Source of the DNA: Brachypterus glaber
Lineage: Eukaryota; Arthropoda; Insecta; Coleoptera; Kateretidae
Direction of reading: 5' to 3'
Assembly (NCBI GenBank): GCA_958510825.1
Contig: OY294047.1
Location: 54,109,365 to 54,173,364, forward strand
Length of the DNA stretch: 64,000 nt
Shown here: piece by piece, positions 9,131-20,266 of the stretch
How the letters are laid out: every line of letters starts with the position of its first letter
Position numbering within the stretch: the first letter of the stretch is position 1
Program-made: the position numbers and the translations under genes
The notes under the pieces: generated by a model
Databases searched by the model: none
Told to the model about the DNA's origin: nothing
What the model saw: the letters and a program-made list of their open reading frames with translations, nothing else

Positions 9131-11899
9131 CTAGCTGTCGCTTTCTGATGATAATTGTTTATCTGCGTGTGTGTTTTTCTTATGTGAGTATAAACCAGAT
9201 CTCGAAGAAAACTTAATTTTACAAATATGACAGGAATATGGCTTAACTCCACTGTGACTTTTAACGTGGGTATATAACGATGAATTAGCAGTAAACGATT
9301 TTTGGCAAATATGACACGAATATGGCTTAGTTCCACTGTGAGTTTTAACGTGAGTCTGCCACCCTGAATAAACAGTAAACGATTTTTGGCAAATGTGACA
9401 AGAATATGGCTTTTCACCGGTGTGTATTCTTTTGTGCAATGTTAAGCTCCATTTCAAAGTAAAAGTTTTCGAACACACATCACACGAATAGGCTTTAATG
9501 TTGGAATGTATAACTTGGTGTCTAGTTAAAGTACATTTGCGACCAAATGATTTTTGACAAACTTCGCAAGTAAACGGTTTTTGATTAGAGTGAGTTTTAA
9601 GGTGCTTATTAAGTCTCGATTTTGTAAAAAATGCTTTTTCACAAACTTGACAAACATTACATTTGTCTAATTTCATGTGTTTTGTTTTAATGTGTTCGGT
9701 TAGACTATATTTTTCTTTATATGATTTTTCACATGCACTACACGTGAATGGTTTTTCGCCTGTATGGCTCATATTGTGTACAATTAACTTATGTTTTTTA
9801 TAAAAAGCTTTGGGGCAATGAGAACAGGTAAATGGCTTGTGGTCTATATGGGTTTTTAAGTGTTCTCTAAGGTAAGGTTTAAACGAAAATGATCTGTCGC
9901 AAATTTTACAAGTAAAGGGTTTTTTAGCTGTATGCACCTGAATGTGTCGGATCAAATCTTGTTTAGAAGCAAACCCCTTTGAGCATGTAGAACACAAATA
10001 CGGTTTTTCAGCATAATGGAACGCCATATGCTTTTTTAAACTTACTTTATAAATAAATTTTTTTAGACAAACATTGCAACTGTAAAGTGTCATACCCAAA
10101 TGGGCCATACTGTGTTTTTTTAAATTAATTTTACTCGTATAAGTTTTTGGACAAACAGAACATGAATACAGTTTGACGCCAGTATGCATGCATGCAGTAT
10201 GCGCATTTAAAAGTTGTTCGGAGCTAAAACTTTCCTTACAAATATGGCAATTATGTGAATTTTCACCTGTGTGTATTAGGTTGTGTTCTAACAAATTCTT
10301 CTCGAGTAAAAATGATTTTGGGCAAACCGAACATCGAAATACCTGATCGTGTGCTCGAACGTGATATTCTAGGGACAGCTTACTAGTGAACGATGTTTGA
10401 CATATATCGCACGTGAATATTTCTTTTTCCGCGTGATTTTCTATATGTTTATTCAATTGATATTTGTGGGGGAAAGATCTATTGCAAATTTTACACGTGG
10501 GCATTTTTCCCATGTGTTTTTTTCGGTGCTCATAAAGCAAGCTTCGACTACTCAATATTTGCTCACAAAAGTTACAAGGATATGGACGCCTTGTATCTGT
10601 ATGTGTTTTTTTAATGTGTTCTGTAAGATACCATTTTATTTTAAACGATTTTTCACATTCACTACATGTATATGGTTTTTTACTTGAATGTGTTTCAATG
10701 TGCTTCCTTAAAAGATACTTTTGTGTAAATGATTTTTGACACTCATGACATTTGTACGGTCTTACGCCCGTGTGTATTCTTAGGTGCAAGTTTAACTTTT
10801 TTTTACTAACAAAGGCTTTTTGACAAACAAAGCACGAAGTTTTAGTGTGCAAAATTTTGTGTGTGTCCAAATCACTTTTAGAGGGAAATAATTTTTCGCG
10901 ATTGTGGATAGCATTTTGCTTTTTGAGATATGTTCTTCTAGAAAATGATCTTTTGCAAATATCACAGGCGCATTTGTGAACCTGTATGTGCGACGCCAGA
11001 GATGTTGTTGTGAAAAACAATTTTTCACAAACAGTGCAAGAAAATTGTTTTTTGACTTGTTCAATTTTAAAACTTCTATCGAGAAAAACGTAAAGTTCCT
11101 TTTCAAATTTTGTGCATTGAACAACTCGGTTTGGTGAAATTTTTGTTTTTTTAAGATATGTTCTTCTTGAAAATGATCTTTTGCAAATATCACAGGCGCA
11201 TTTGTGAACCTGTATGTGCGACGCCAGAGATGTTGTTGTGAAAAACAATTTTTCACAAACAGTGCAAGAAAACTGGTTTTTGACTTGTTCAATTTTGAAA
11301 CTTCTATCGAGAAAAACGTAAAGTTCCTTTTCAAATGTTGTGCGTTGAACAACTCGGTTTGGTGGAGTTTTAGGTTTTTTAATTTGTGAATTTTTCTCAG
11401 TCCTATTTTCTAAAATATCCAATAAGGGTTTACTCTCATTATCTGAACACAGTTCATTTTCTTCTATCTGAATTATACTGCTTTTAATTTCGTCTTCAGA
11501 ATCTACTTTATCATCTTCTATTTTATCTCGACCACTTTCTTTTTCTAAATTAATTGTTTTGGCAACTATTTTATCGGTAATTTCCTCAATTTCAACTATT
11601 ATACTTCTATTTTCATTTTCTAGATCCGATTCAGCTTTTATTTCTTCATTTGGCCAGCCTGTTTTTTCATTTTTTAAATAAAACTCATCATCAATGACCC
11701 TAACTTCTTTAATAATATTGTCTTCAGTGAAATCCATGTTTCCTGCTTCCCTTTTGATTTCAGTATTTTTCCAGGGAGTGGAACTTTCTTCATCTGATTT
11801 TAATTCACCAGAACTACCATCAGCTTCTTGGATTTGGAATTCTTCTTCGTCCTCTTCTTCTGGTTTACCAGATCTTTTAACAGGTTCTTTGTTTGCCAT
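9131..11899 (-). CDS. C2H2 zinc-finger protein B, 922 aa
   Basis: A single open frame runs from ATG at 11899 to a stop at 9131. Residues 1 to about 185 are acidic (runs of Glu and Asp) with no recognised domain; I see no ZAD-type Cys pattern. Two 76-residue modules follow, each with a full finger (CTVC ... HIQVH), a half finger (CDICKRSF without the His pair) and a linker. After a degenerate finger come 20 C2H2 fingers, many joined by TGEKP-like linkers, to a short Ser/Asp tail. The family binds DNA in the nucleus, usually as transcription regulators; the target is not predictable. The shared finger array is near-identical to gene C. No intron is needed in the coding region. Confidence 0.92.
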   Translation of the reverse strand: MANKEPVKRSGKPEEEDEEEFQIQEADGSSGELKSDEESSTPWKNTEIKREAGNMDFTEDNIIKEVRVIDDEFYLKNEKTGWPNEEIKAESDLENENRSIIVEIEEITDKIVAKTINLEKESGRDKIEDDKVDSEDEIKSSIIQIEENELCSDNESKPLLDILENRTEKNSQIKKPKTPPNRVVQRTTFEKELYVFLDRSFKIEQVKNQFSCTVCEKLFFTTTSLASHIQVHKCACDICKRSFSRRTYLKKTKISPNRVVQCTKFEKELYVFLDRSFKIEQVKKQFSCTVCEKLFFTTTSLASHIQVHKCACDICKRSFSRRTYLKKQNAIHNREKLFPSKSDLDTHKILHTKTSCFVCQKAFVSKKKLNLHLRIHTGVRPYKCHECQKSFTQKYLLRKHIETHSSKKPYTCSECEKSFKIKWYLTEHIKKTHTDTRRPYPCNFCEQILSSRSLLYEHRKKHMGKMPTCKICNRSFPHKYQLNKHIENHAEKEIFTCDICQTSFTSKLSLEYHVRAHDQVFRCSVCPKSFLLEKNLLEHNLIHTGENSHNCHICKESFSSEQLLNAHTACMHTGVKLYSCSVCPKTYTSKINLKKHSMAHLGMTLYSCNVCLKKFIYKVSLKKHMAFHYAEKPYLCSTCSKGFASKQDLIRHIQVHTAKKPFTCKICDRSFSFKPYLREHLKTHIDHKPFTCSHCPKAFYKKHKLIVHNMSHTGEKPFTCSACEKSYKEKYSLTEHIKTKHMKLDKCNVCQVCEKAFFTKSRLNKHLKTHSNQKPFTCEVCQKSFGRKCTLTRHQVIHSNIKAYSCDVCSKTFTLKWSLTLHKRIHTGEKPYSCHICQKSFTVYSGWQTHVKTHSGTKPYSCHICQKSFTANSSLYTHVKSHSGVKPYSCHICKIKFSSRSGLYSHKKNTHADKQLSSESDS
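10976..11431 (-). repeat. Two 228-bp coding module repeats in gene B
   Basis: The module start GTGAACCTGTATGTGCGACG occurs at 10976 and 11204. The half finger preceding each start keeps CDIC, unlike gene A. Confidence 0.9.
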
Positions 11900-12041
11900 T
11901 TTGAAAAAAAAATCTGAAATTCAAAATTTCAAGTTAGGGGCGTTTTTACCTTTACCACGTTCCACATAATCTAAGCGGCATCGTCGCGTTTTTATTCAAC
12001 CGTTTGTTTTCGTATTATTTTGTTTTGAATAAATACTCTTA

Positions 12042-12179
12042 GGCCCAGTTTATCAGTGTACAGTTAAAACTTTATCTAAAAGATAAAGTCTCAGTTAAGA
12101 GCAAATTCTGGAATTTGGTTGGAGTTGCTATGGTTATTACGTGTCAGCTTAATTTAGCTGCACTTTGATAAACTCGGCC
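12042..12179. mobile_element. 138-bp TTA-flanked MITE, copy upstream of gene B
   Basis: This is the duplicate of 1295-1432, in the same place relative to the start codon. Confidence 0.75.
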
Positions 12180-12205
12180 TTATTCAGTCTGACTAACCGG
12201 CACAA

Positions 12206-13222
12206 GTGGGTGTGTCTAAATTATTTTTCCTATTAAAATTATTGGAGCTTCCACAAAATATTAGTTTTGTAACTGAAACAAAGTTTTTGGGGACCTTCAT
12301 TGATGCAAATTTAAGTTGGGAACCACACATTGATAGTTTATGTAAAAAAATAAACAAAGCGTATTTTGCTATACGTCAGCTCAAAAGCTCGCTACACAAA
12401 CCAGCCATTCTTAATGTATATTACTCACTTGCCTATTCACATATCTCGTATAACATTTTAGCTTATGGTTCTGCGGTCTCCATTTTAAGAGTTTTTATAT
12501 TACAAAAGAGACTGATTAGATTAATTTTTAACCTTGACTATAGGGAAACATGCAGAGATACCTTTAAATTGAACAAATTGTTAACTGTACCATCAATCTA
12601 TATTTTAAAATGTGTGCTTTACGTGAAAAATAATTTCTCTAATTTTGATCAAAATTGTAAGTGGCACACGTATAATACAAAGAACAAGGACATGTTAATG
12701 GTTCCTCGTCATAATACTGCAAAATTTAAAAGATCTCCTTTTTATAATTGTCTATCATTATACAATGCTTTACCCAGTCACATTAAAAATATAAATAATG
12801 TCAATATATTTAAAAATAGGGTAAAAACAATGTTGATCAATGGATGTTTTTATGATTTAAATGAGTTTTACTCTTATAATTTTGATGTATAATCTCTAAG
12901 CATTTTATTATTTTTATTTTAATTAAATCTATATACTTAGGTATCTATGTTTACATATTTGAATTTTATTATTGTACTGTACTAATATAATGTGTAGTGT
13001 ATAATGTTCAGTGTTTAAGTTTTTTTTTTTTTTTTACTTTTAATTTTAATTTTTTTCTTAAGCAAGTATGGATTGTTGTACTCTACATCTTATATTTTTT
13101 ATTTTGTATTATATTTACTTTTTATAAAATTTTACATAAAAGTGTAAAATAGACCTGACTTGCCATATGTACTTTGTATCAAAATGGTGTTAAATAAATG
13201 ATTTGATTTGATTTGATTTGAA
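12206..13222 (+). mobile_element. 5'-truncated LINE, duplicate copy
   Basis: The 228-codon frame at 12206-12892 is identical in protein to that at 1459-2145, and the 3' TTGAT tail is kept. It was copied as part of the segmental duplication, not by new retrotransposition. Confidence 0.75.
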
Positions 13223-13506
13223 TGTTTTAAAATACTTTAACGTCATTTTACAAACATGATAGGTATTTTTTATAATAATTTGGTATAGTTTGTTATATTC
13301 TCTATTGGTACAGAGAGATTTTACCGAGTTATTGTTATCGTTATATGTTTCAAAAACGTAAAACGAAAAATAGGTTCTTAATTTGAAATTATACTAGAAA
13401 AGGTATTATGAAATGTATAAAAATACGTCTAGATGTCCATTGAAGATGTGTTTAAAGAATGTTAATGGAGGCAGATGTTAAAGGTGGAAAGAAACTAAAG
13501 AATAAT

Positions 13507-14720
13507 AATAAACCATAGAAAAAAATTTTATCTCTCCAAAATATAAATTTATTGTCTATTAAACAAACATTACAGCGACAATTGTTTCGACTTTTTTAAC
13601 ATAAAGTCATTTTCAAGCTACAAATAATGAAAAATTAGGTTGAAAATGGTACAATTCCTTTTAGAAAAACTTACTTTTTAAATTTATAAACAAATTAACC
13701 TGAGTACACATTATTAGAAATGTCATACTGACCTTAACTGTATTATCTTTATAAAAACTTAAAAATTTAAACAAAAAGAAAACTACAATAAATTAAAATA
13801 AAATAAATTAATGAAATCTAAAATTTAAAATTGAATAAAAGTCTGGGACATCTATCATAAAATAATCCAAACTATATTTCAAACAGACTAAAGGAATTAT
13901 CTTTAAACTGCAAGAAAGTAGTTAAATATAAAAAAAAAAAAGATTAATTTATATTTAACTTGGTAATTGAAATAAAATTGGAGAGGTGGCAGCAAATTCA
14001 CATCAAAAACTCAAAAACAAACCAAAAAGGGAACAACATTTTAGGAACAGTTTTTAAACAAAAATATTTATTCCAAAGATTAATGCTCTGTAAGGGGACA
14101 GGCAACAATCTCCGGTCTAACGTTGCCTGTCCCCTTACAGAGCATTAATCTTTGGAATAAATATTTTTGTTTAAAAACTGTTCCTAAAATTTTGTTCCCT
14201 TTTTGGTTTGTTTTTGAGTTTTTGATGTGAATTTGCTGCCACCTCTCCAATTTTATTCCAATTACCAAGTTAAATATAAATTAATCTTTTTTTTTTTATA
14301 TTTAACTACTTTCTTTCAGTTTAAAGATAATTCCTTTAGTCTGTTTGAAATATAGTTTGGATTATTTTATGATAGATGTCCCAGACTTTTATTCAATTTT
14401 AAATTTTAGATTTCATTAATTTATTTTATTTTAATTTATTGTAGTTTTCTTTTTGTTTAAATTTTTAAGTTTTTATAAAGATAATACAGTTAAGGTCAGT
14501 ATGACATTTCTAATAATGTGTACTCAGGTTAATTTGTTTATAAATTTAAAAAGTAAGTTTTTCTAAAAGGAATTGTACCATTTTCAACCTAATTTTTCAT
14601 TATTTGTAGCTTGAAAATGACTTTATGTTAAAAAAGTCGAAACAATTGTCGCTGTAATGTTTGTTTAATAGACAATAAATTTATATTTTGGAGAGGTAAA
14701 AATTTTTTCTATGGTTTATT
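13507..14720. repeat. 1.2-kb near-perfect hairpin, copy 2
   Basis: The arms are 13507-14106 and 14122-14720. The centre matches copy 1. The left arm has lost a few bases in its A-run compared with copy 1, which makes the two arms of this copy slightly more alike there. Confidence 0.92.
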
Positions 14721-15054
14721 TAAATTAACTCCAATATGAGTAGGGATCAAGAATTTCTTAATTTAAAGAATAATAAGGTGAAGTTTTCCTAAATTTGCTG
14801 TATGGTTATATTGATTATCATTTTCTTTCTCAAAATTAATAGAGAGCCTCTAGCACAAGCTTAGGCTTATTTGGGGCTCTCCATGACTTACCGTGTATAG
14901 TATCATATAAATAAATAAATAATAAATAAATTTATTATAAACATATAGATACTCAAAAACTGTTTGGTAAGTAGCAAGCAGTATGCATACTTAGACCTTT
15001 AGAGTTTAGAATTTTATAAATTATAATTTAATTATAATAAATAATACACATAAT

Positions 15055-15205
15055 CAGGCCTATTCACATGTACCATTGATATTGAGATTTGTGGCAATAT
15101 TGACGAAAATTGCAAGGTCATTTAAGTCAACTGTATTAAAACTGCATGGGATTGTAATTTTTGTCAATATTGAATAGATTTCAATGGTACATGTGAATAG
15201 GCCTG
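15055..15205. mobile_element. 151-bp palindromic MITE, copy 2
   Basis: This is the duplicate of 4315-4465. Its right end reads ATGTGAATAGGCCTG, a better match to the left end than in copy 1. Confidence 0.75.
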
Positions 15206-15283
15206 AATAGCATAGCATGTTACTGAAGAACGATGGACAACATTTAAATACCTAGTCGTCAGTAGCTGGTGAGATTGTACATA

Positions 15284-16453
15284 CAGGGTGTATTTGAAAT
15301 AGCGTAGGAAATTTTAACAGGTGATTCTACATGATAAAATATGACAAAAAGTTCCTATAAACATGTCTAAAAATGCGTCATAAGTGAGCTACGCCCCTTT
15401 GAAAGTGGCTAAAAAAATCGGTTTTTATTTAATAACTCAGGAACCCTTTTAGATATATTAACGAGGTTTTGCACGTGAATTAATCCTAATAAGGCCCATC
15501 TTTGTATGTCATTTTCACGTACTTATTTAAACCAGGGGTCTGCGAAACGGGAGGGCCTTATCAGTTTTTTGTCCCAAACTTTTTTCTGTGTAACTTTTTT
15601 GCAATTTTATTTTTGAAATATGATTCTTCAGGTCAAAATACATAAAAAAGGTACTCTTGTTGTAATACTGTAGGATTAACCGTTTTCGAGAAAAGTTCAT
15701 TTGAAGGTGAAATTTCACGGTTCGAGGACGAAAAATTAAATACTAAAATGTCGAAAACCAAAATTTTAATGATGCAATGTTATTCTACATAAAAAACTAA
15801 GAAAAAAGTTTCCATACATGTAGGTCGAAAAAACGCTTTTAAAGCTACCATAGCCCTTTAAAAATGGTGCATATTTAGGAGACCATAGCTCCATTAAGGT
15901 TGATTTTTGGAAGTACCTGTATATGAGGTTTTTTCTTAATTTTTAATGTACATTCGCCCTGCATCATTAAAATTTTGGTTTACAACATTTTAGTATTTAA
16001 TTTTTCGTCCTCGAACCGTGGAATTTCACCTTCAAATGAATTTTTCTCGAAAACGGTTAATCCTACAGTATTACAACAAGAGTAGCTTTTTTATGTATTT
16101 TGACCTGAGAAATCATATTTTAAAAATAAAATTGCAAAAAAGTTACACAGAAAAAAGTTTGGGACAAAAAACTGATAAGCCCCCCCGTTTCGCACACCCC
16201 TGGTTGAAATAAGTACATGAAAATAACACATAAAAACGGGCCTTGGTAGGATTAGTTGATGTGCAAAACCTCGTTGATATATCTCAAAGGGTTCCTGAGT
16301 TATTAAATAAAAACCGATTTTTTTAGCCACTTTTAAAGGGGCGTAGCTCCCATATGACGCATTTTTAGACATATGTTTATAGGAACTTTTTGTCATATTT
16401 TATGATGTAGAATCATCTGTTAAAATTTCCTACGCTATTTCAAATACACCGTG
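15284..16453. mobile_element. 1.17-kb foldback element, copy 2
   Basis: This is the duplicate of 4544-5714, with the same TA flanks and a few substitutions. Confidence 0.82.
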
Positions 16454-16666
16454 TATGTTAAATGATAAGTAGATGAGAGATGAAATTTAGGCATGTGCAT
16501 CAGCTAATATTAATTAGAAATGGCACTAACCTATTTTCGTAACAGTAGGGGGAGATACCCATTAATGGGGCACTTTTCTTTAAACGGCTGCCAAAATTTT
16601 ATTTTTGATCTTCTATACGTATTTTTATTTTAGTTATCATATTTTGAAGTAAAAGAACATAGTCCA

Positions 16667-17072
16667 CACGGAATGAAATTAGTGGGCTCTGCGCTATACA
16701 TTATAAGATATTTGGTAACAGTGGCAAATTATAGGGATTTAAGCTATAGATTATAAGGGACACAATAACTAATAATGTTAAAAATAAATTGGAAACGATT
16801 ATATATATTACAGACACGATTATATTTATTACAGGCACTATTATAAATTTACAGAAATTTTATTATATTATAAAAATTATTAGCACGGACAATAATTAAA
16901 TCTATTTAAGCTATAAATGCCATACTATTTGTTATATTTTATTATTCACTAAACAATTAAAGTATTTCATATAAATTTTTACACTGACTGCCATAATTGT
17001 AAGAGAAAGCCTTGTATTTATATAATAAGCGATTATAATTTGCTTGGTATAGCTATAATTTTTTTTTCCGTG
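16667..17072. mobile_element. 406-bp AT-rich element inserted only in unit II
   Basis: The corresponding site in unit I (near 5925) reads AGTCCAAGTG without interruption. Here it reads AGTCCA, the element, then CAAGTG. The element starts CACGGAA and ends TTCCGTG, a 7-bp inverted repeat, and the filled site implies a 2-bp CA duplication. The inside is AT-rich with no coding frame. The superfamily is unclear. The empty site makes the borders exact. Confidence 0.85.
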
Positions 17073-17817
17073 CAAGTGTTAAACCTGAATAACATTTATT
17101 TTTACCAAAACTAAAAGCATTTTAAGAAAAAACGCAACTTGTCCCATTCAAGAACACGGTATTATTGATTGGGACAAAAACACAAAATTGCTATTAAAGA
17201 TATCATATCGTGAAAATTGCTATTATTATCACTATTACTAATAACAATAAACCTATAACGTCGTTACATAACAAAAAAATTGCTGTTAAAGTGTTACACT
17301 CTTGTTTTTACCTAGAATTTACTTTAAATAATTTGAATTGATTCATGTTTTCTTTTACATCTTAGTTTGTTTTGAGCTCCAACTGTTCCAAATTGTTGTA
17401 TGGGTAATACCCTAGACACTTCTGTCCTTTTAGATTTATTTCTTATTTAAAAGAAATGAATAGTAAAGAAATATGCCATGAAATAGTTGTCCCATTCAAG
17501 GAAGCGAAATTTTTTCCGTTCAAAAATACTAACAATACTAACTTTAATAATATAATTTTACAAGCAGAATCTAGCATTCGAAATTAAACCGCAACAAATT
17601 TTAAATAGCAACGCAACAATTTTATAAATATTATGTTGCTTAGTTTTTTTATTGCACTCTTTATTTGTGCTTGTTTTTAGTAATACTTTAGGAAAACTTG
17701 TAAAAAAAACAAACTTTTTTTGTATTATTTATTTATTTATAATTATATGTGAAATCTTCTTAATAGAACAGTATATAGCAAAAATTTAAATTTAAAAAAA
17801 AACTATATTTCTTCCAA

Positions 17818-17852
17818 CGTTTCGAGTATTATTGTGTACTCTTCTTCAGGGA
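17818..17852 (-). ncRNA. Hammerhead-like motif, duplicate copy
   Basis: Same CTGAAGA, GAGTA/TACTC and GAAAC elements as at 6663-6705. It was copied with the duplication. Confidence 0.33.
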
Positions 17853-18454
17853 GATTAAAAATTACAAAATTATAAATTAAAAATTATAGACATTTGATAA
17901 AATATTATGACAATGTCAAAAAAAGGTATAAAGGTAAAGGTGTGAAAATGTAAAAGATAGTAAGATTTGTATATGTGTATTAAAGAGTGAATTAAAAAAC
18001 AAATAAATATAACAAAAAATGCAATAATTATAAATAAACACTAAAAATACATATGTGCACAAATACATACAATCACATATAACCACATACAATTACATAC
18101 AACTACATGTACATATATACATACATACAAAAAATCATTCACTAATGTCAACATATACAGAAAATTGTACACATATATACTCACAGTATCATTCAATTAT
18201 GCTATTGTACACTGAATTTAAATTTTGAGTATCTGTTCGAAAGTTCAAAGCATTTGGAGTAATTTTTATGTGGATCATTTCCAAAATATTTATAATAAAT
18301 ATTATTCGGGTAATATAACCTTAACCTATAAAATATGTGTTAATTATGATCTTTTGACAATAGATTATCGTAGTTAATAAACATAATTAAAAATAAACAG
18401 TAAGTCTTTAACAATATTTAAATTTATAAAAGTACATAAGTTTAAAAATATATT

Positions 18455-18790
18455 TATCCAATACATACAGATAATGAGACAATTACCAGCTTTATTTTAA
18501 ATAGATAAACTCAATAATATCCCCCGCGTGGCTTTTACTTTATTGAGTGGATAATTAATTTATTTTACCCACTCAACTGACACTTGTCAATTTATTTTCT
18601 TGTAAATGTCATTAAAATTTTTAATAAAAATATAAATTCCTAAGCTATTTATTGGATAAAACCTTGTATGGCACTCATGGGTAAGCCGATATTGCCCTCT
18701 CGAAAATTAACATGCTTGGCTGACGCCCCGCTGGTTAATTTTCTCATGGGCAATATCTTACATTACCCACTAGTACCATAAATAACTATT
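18455..18790 (+). mobile_element. 335-bp repeat family, copy 2
   Basis: This is the segmental duplicate of 7308-7644, with minor substitutions. Confidence 0.8.
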
Positions 18791-20266
18791 ATCCAATTCC
18801 TTATTATAAGTCCCCGTTTACTTCATTTATTTTAAATAAGTAAACTAACTGTTTTTCTTTTGTTATTACTTTACCCTACGTTGCTATAGGCAACGGGGTA
18901 AAAAATAGTAACTCACTCGTTTGGAGAAATATAATTGAAAAAGCTACTAAAATAAATATCTATAAAGAAACTTTAAACTATGACCGTCCTAGTCATAGTA
19001 TAACGTCTAAATTTTGTAAAATGTTATATAATCTATTAAAAAAAAATATTTTCAGCAGAATAAACAGGCGCTAGATAAAACAATGTATGGTACACGTGAG
19101 TTAAGTGACATTACCCACTCAGTCCTAGCGTGACTCGTCAATTCTTCTTGTGGGTAATATCACATTTTTCTCACTTATACCGTAAAAGAACTATTATTAT
19201 AATTATAATATAAAAAATAAGTTAATAAGATGAATACATTTCTGGAATAAAAACTAATTAAAAAGAATTAAAACATCTAATTTTCATCCTTTCAACCAAT
19301 GGCATTTAATTTACAGCAACAAAAGAAACAGTTTTTTTTTACTAAGGCTTTTCTCAGGGGAAAGTAAAATAAAAACGTTGCTATTGAAGCTACAATGCAA
19401 AAACATAATTAAAATGCGGATTTATTCAACGTAGGTGTGCGCGCGTTGGTAAATCATAATTATCGGCGGCGGCGAGGTCACTCACGCCGATCAACTTTAA
19501 TCGGCGGCGCAAAATATGTCGGCGTCGCGCTTTCTAGTGCGGTTTTTCTCGAAGCGGCTCATTTAACGCTGAAAACGACCATCCCCATTAAAACGCTACG
19601 CTACGTTTATGACAAAGAACTTTTACCACAAGAAGTAATTTCAGACCAATTTTTATGAAGTTGTCATCTTTTTTTTGTTTATTTACTAACAGAAACGCGA
19701 TACAGCTTTCTGGTGTAAAATGTAGTCGACTTTCAGGCTACCTAGTAGCGATGTTGCGTAGTTTCCACCTTATCATGAATTTAAATCATTATACTTAAAT
19801 TAAAAATGTAAAAAACTGTACTGTGTATACTATAATTATGTTTAATAATATAGTATATTTAAATCTATTAAAATTAAACTACTAGTTCATATAAAACAGT
19901 ACAGAACTAATGTTTCTTAAAATTTACAATAAAATATCCAAAGTATATGTTTCCAATCGGCAACACTGTACCCCTGTCAGTCATTTTACGAGATTAGACT
20001 GTGTGTTTACACATTCTTTCTCTCTCTTTACGCGTACTAAGTGTAAACAATAGTCACTCCCCACCAGCCCCTCACCGTAGTTGGTTCACGCTTCAAACAA
20101 AGCATACGGTAGATTTTATCATGCTCCTTCTTGAGTTAAAAGTTCTTCGGTCTATGATTACACGTCGCGACGCGTCGGGAGGTAGCGATTATTCGAAAGT
20201 TTTAGTTGATCTATTTCAGCGACATAAATAAGTTTCTTTGTCAAAGCAGAGCTCAGTCATGAATCG
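18791..20266. other. Duplicate of 7645-9130: hairpins, CpG-rich block, 3' flank of gene C
   Basis: It contains the same hairpins, the CpG-rich block at about 19397-19667 with its 73-codon frame (19437-19658), and the probable 3' UTR of gene C. One 8-bp stretch present near 8582 is missing near 19725. Confidence 0.6.

Larger units (their letters stand above)
1153..11899. repeat. Tandem segmental duplication, unit I (spacer plus gene B)
   Basis: The spacer 1153-9130 and gene B recur as spacer 11900-20266 and gene C. Matching landmarks shift by 10747 near the left (1459 to 12206), 10740 at the hairpin centre (3366 to 14106), and 11136-11147 at the right (8290 to 19437, 9131 to 20267). The jump is explained by an extra 406-bp element at 16667-17072. 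By eye the copies differ by only occasional substitutions and short indels. Confidence 0.93.

Noticed and set aside
10397..11389. Plus- and minus-strand frames overlapping zinc-finger gene B (and 21533-23277 in C)
   Set aside because: Shadow frames of a strongly coding sequence; their Cys, Phe and Tyr bias follows from the finger codons.
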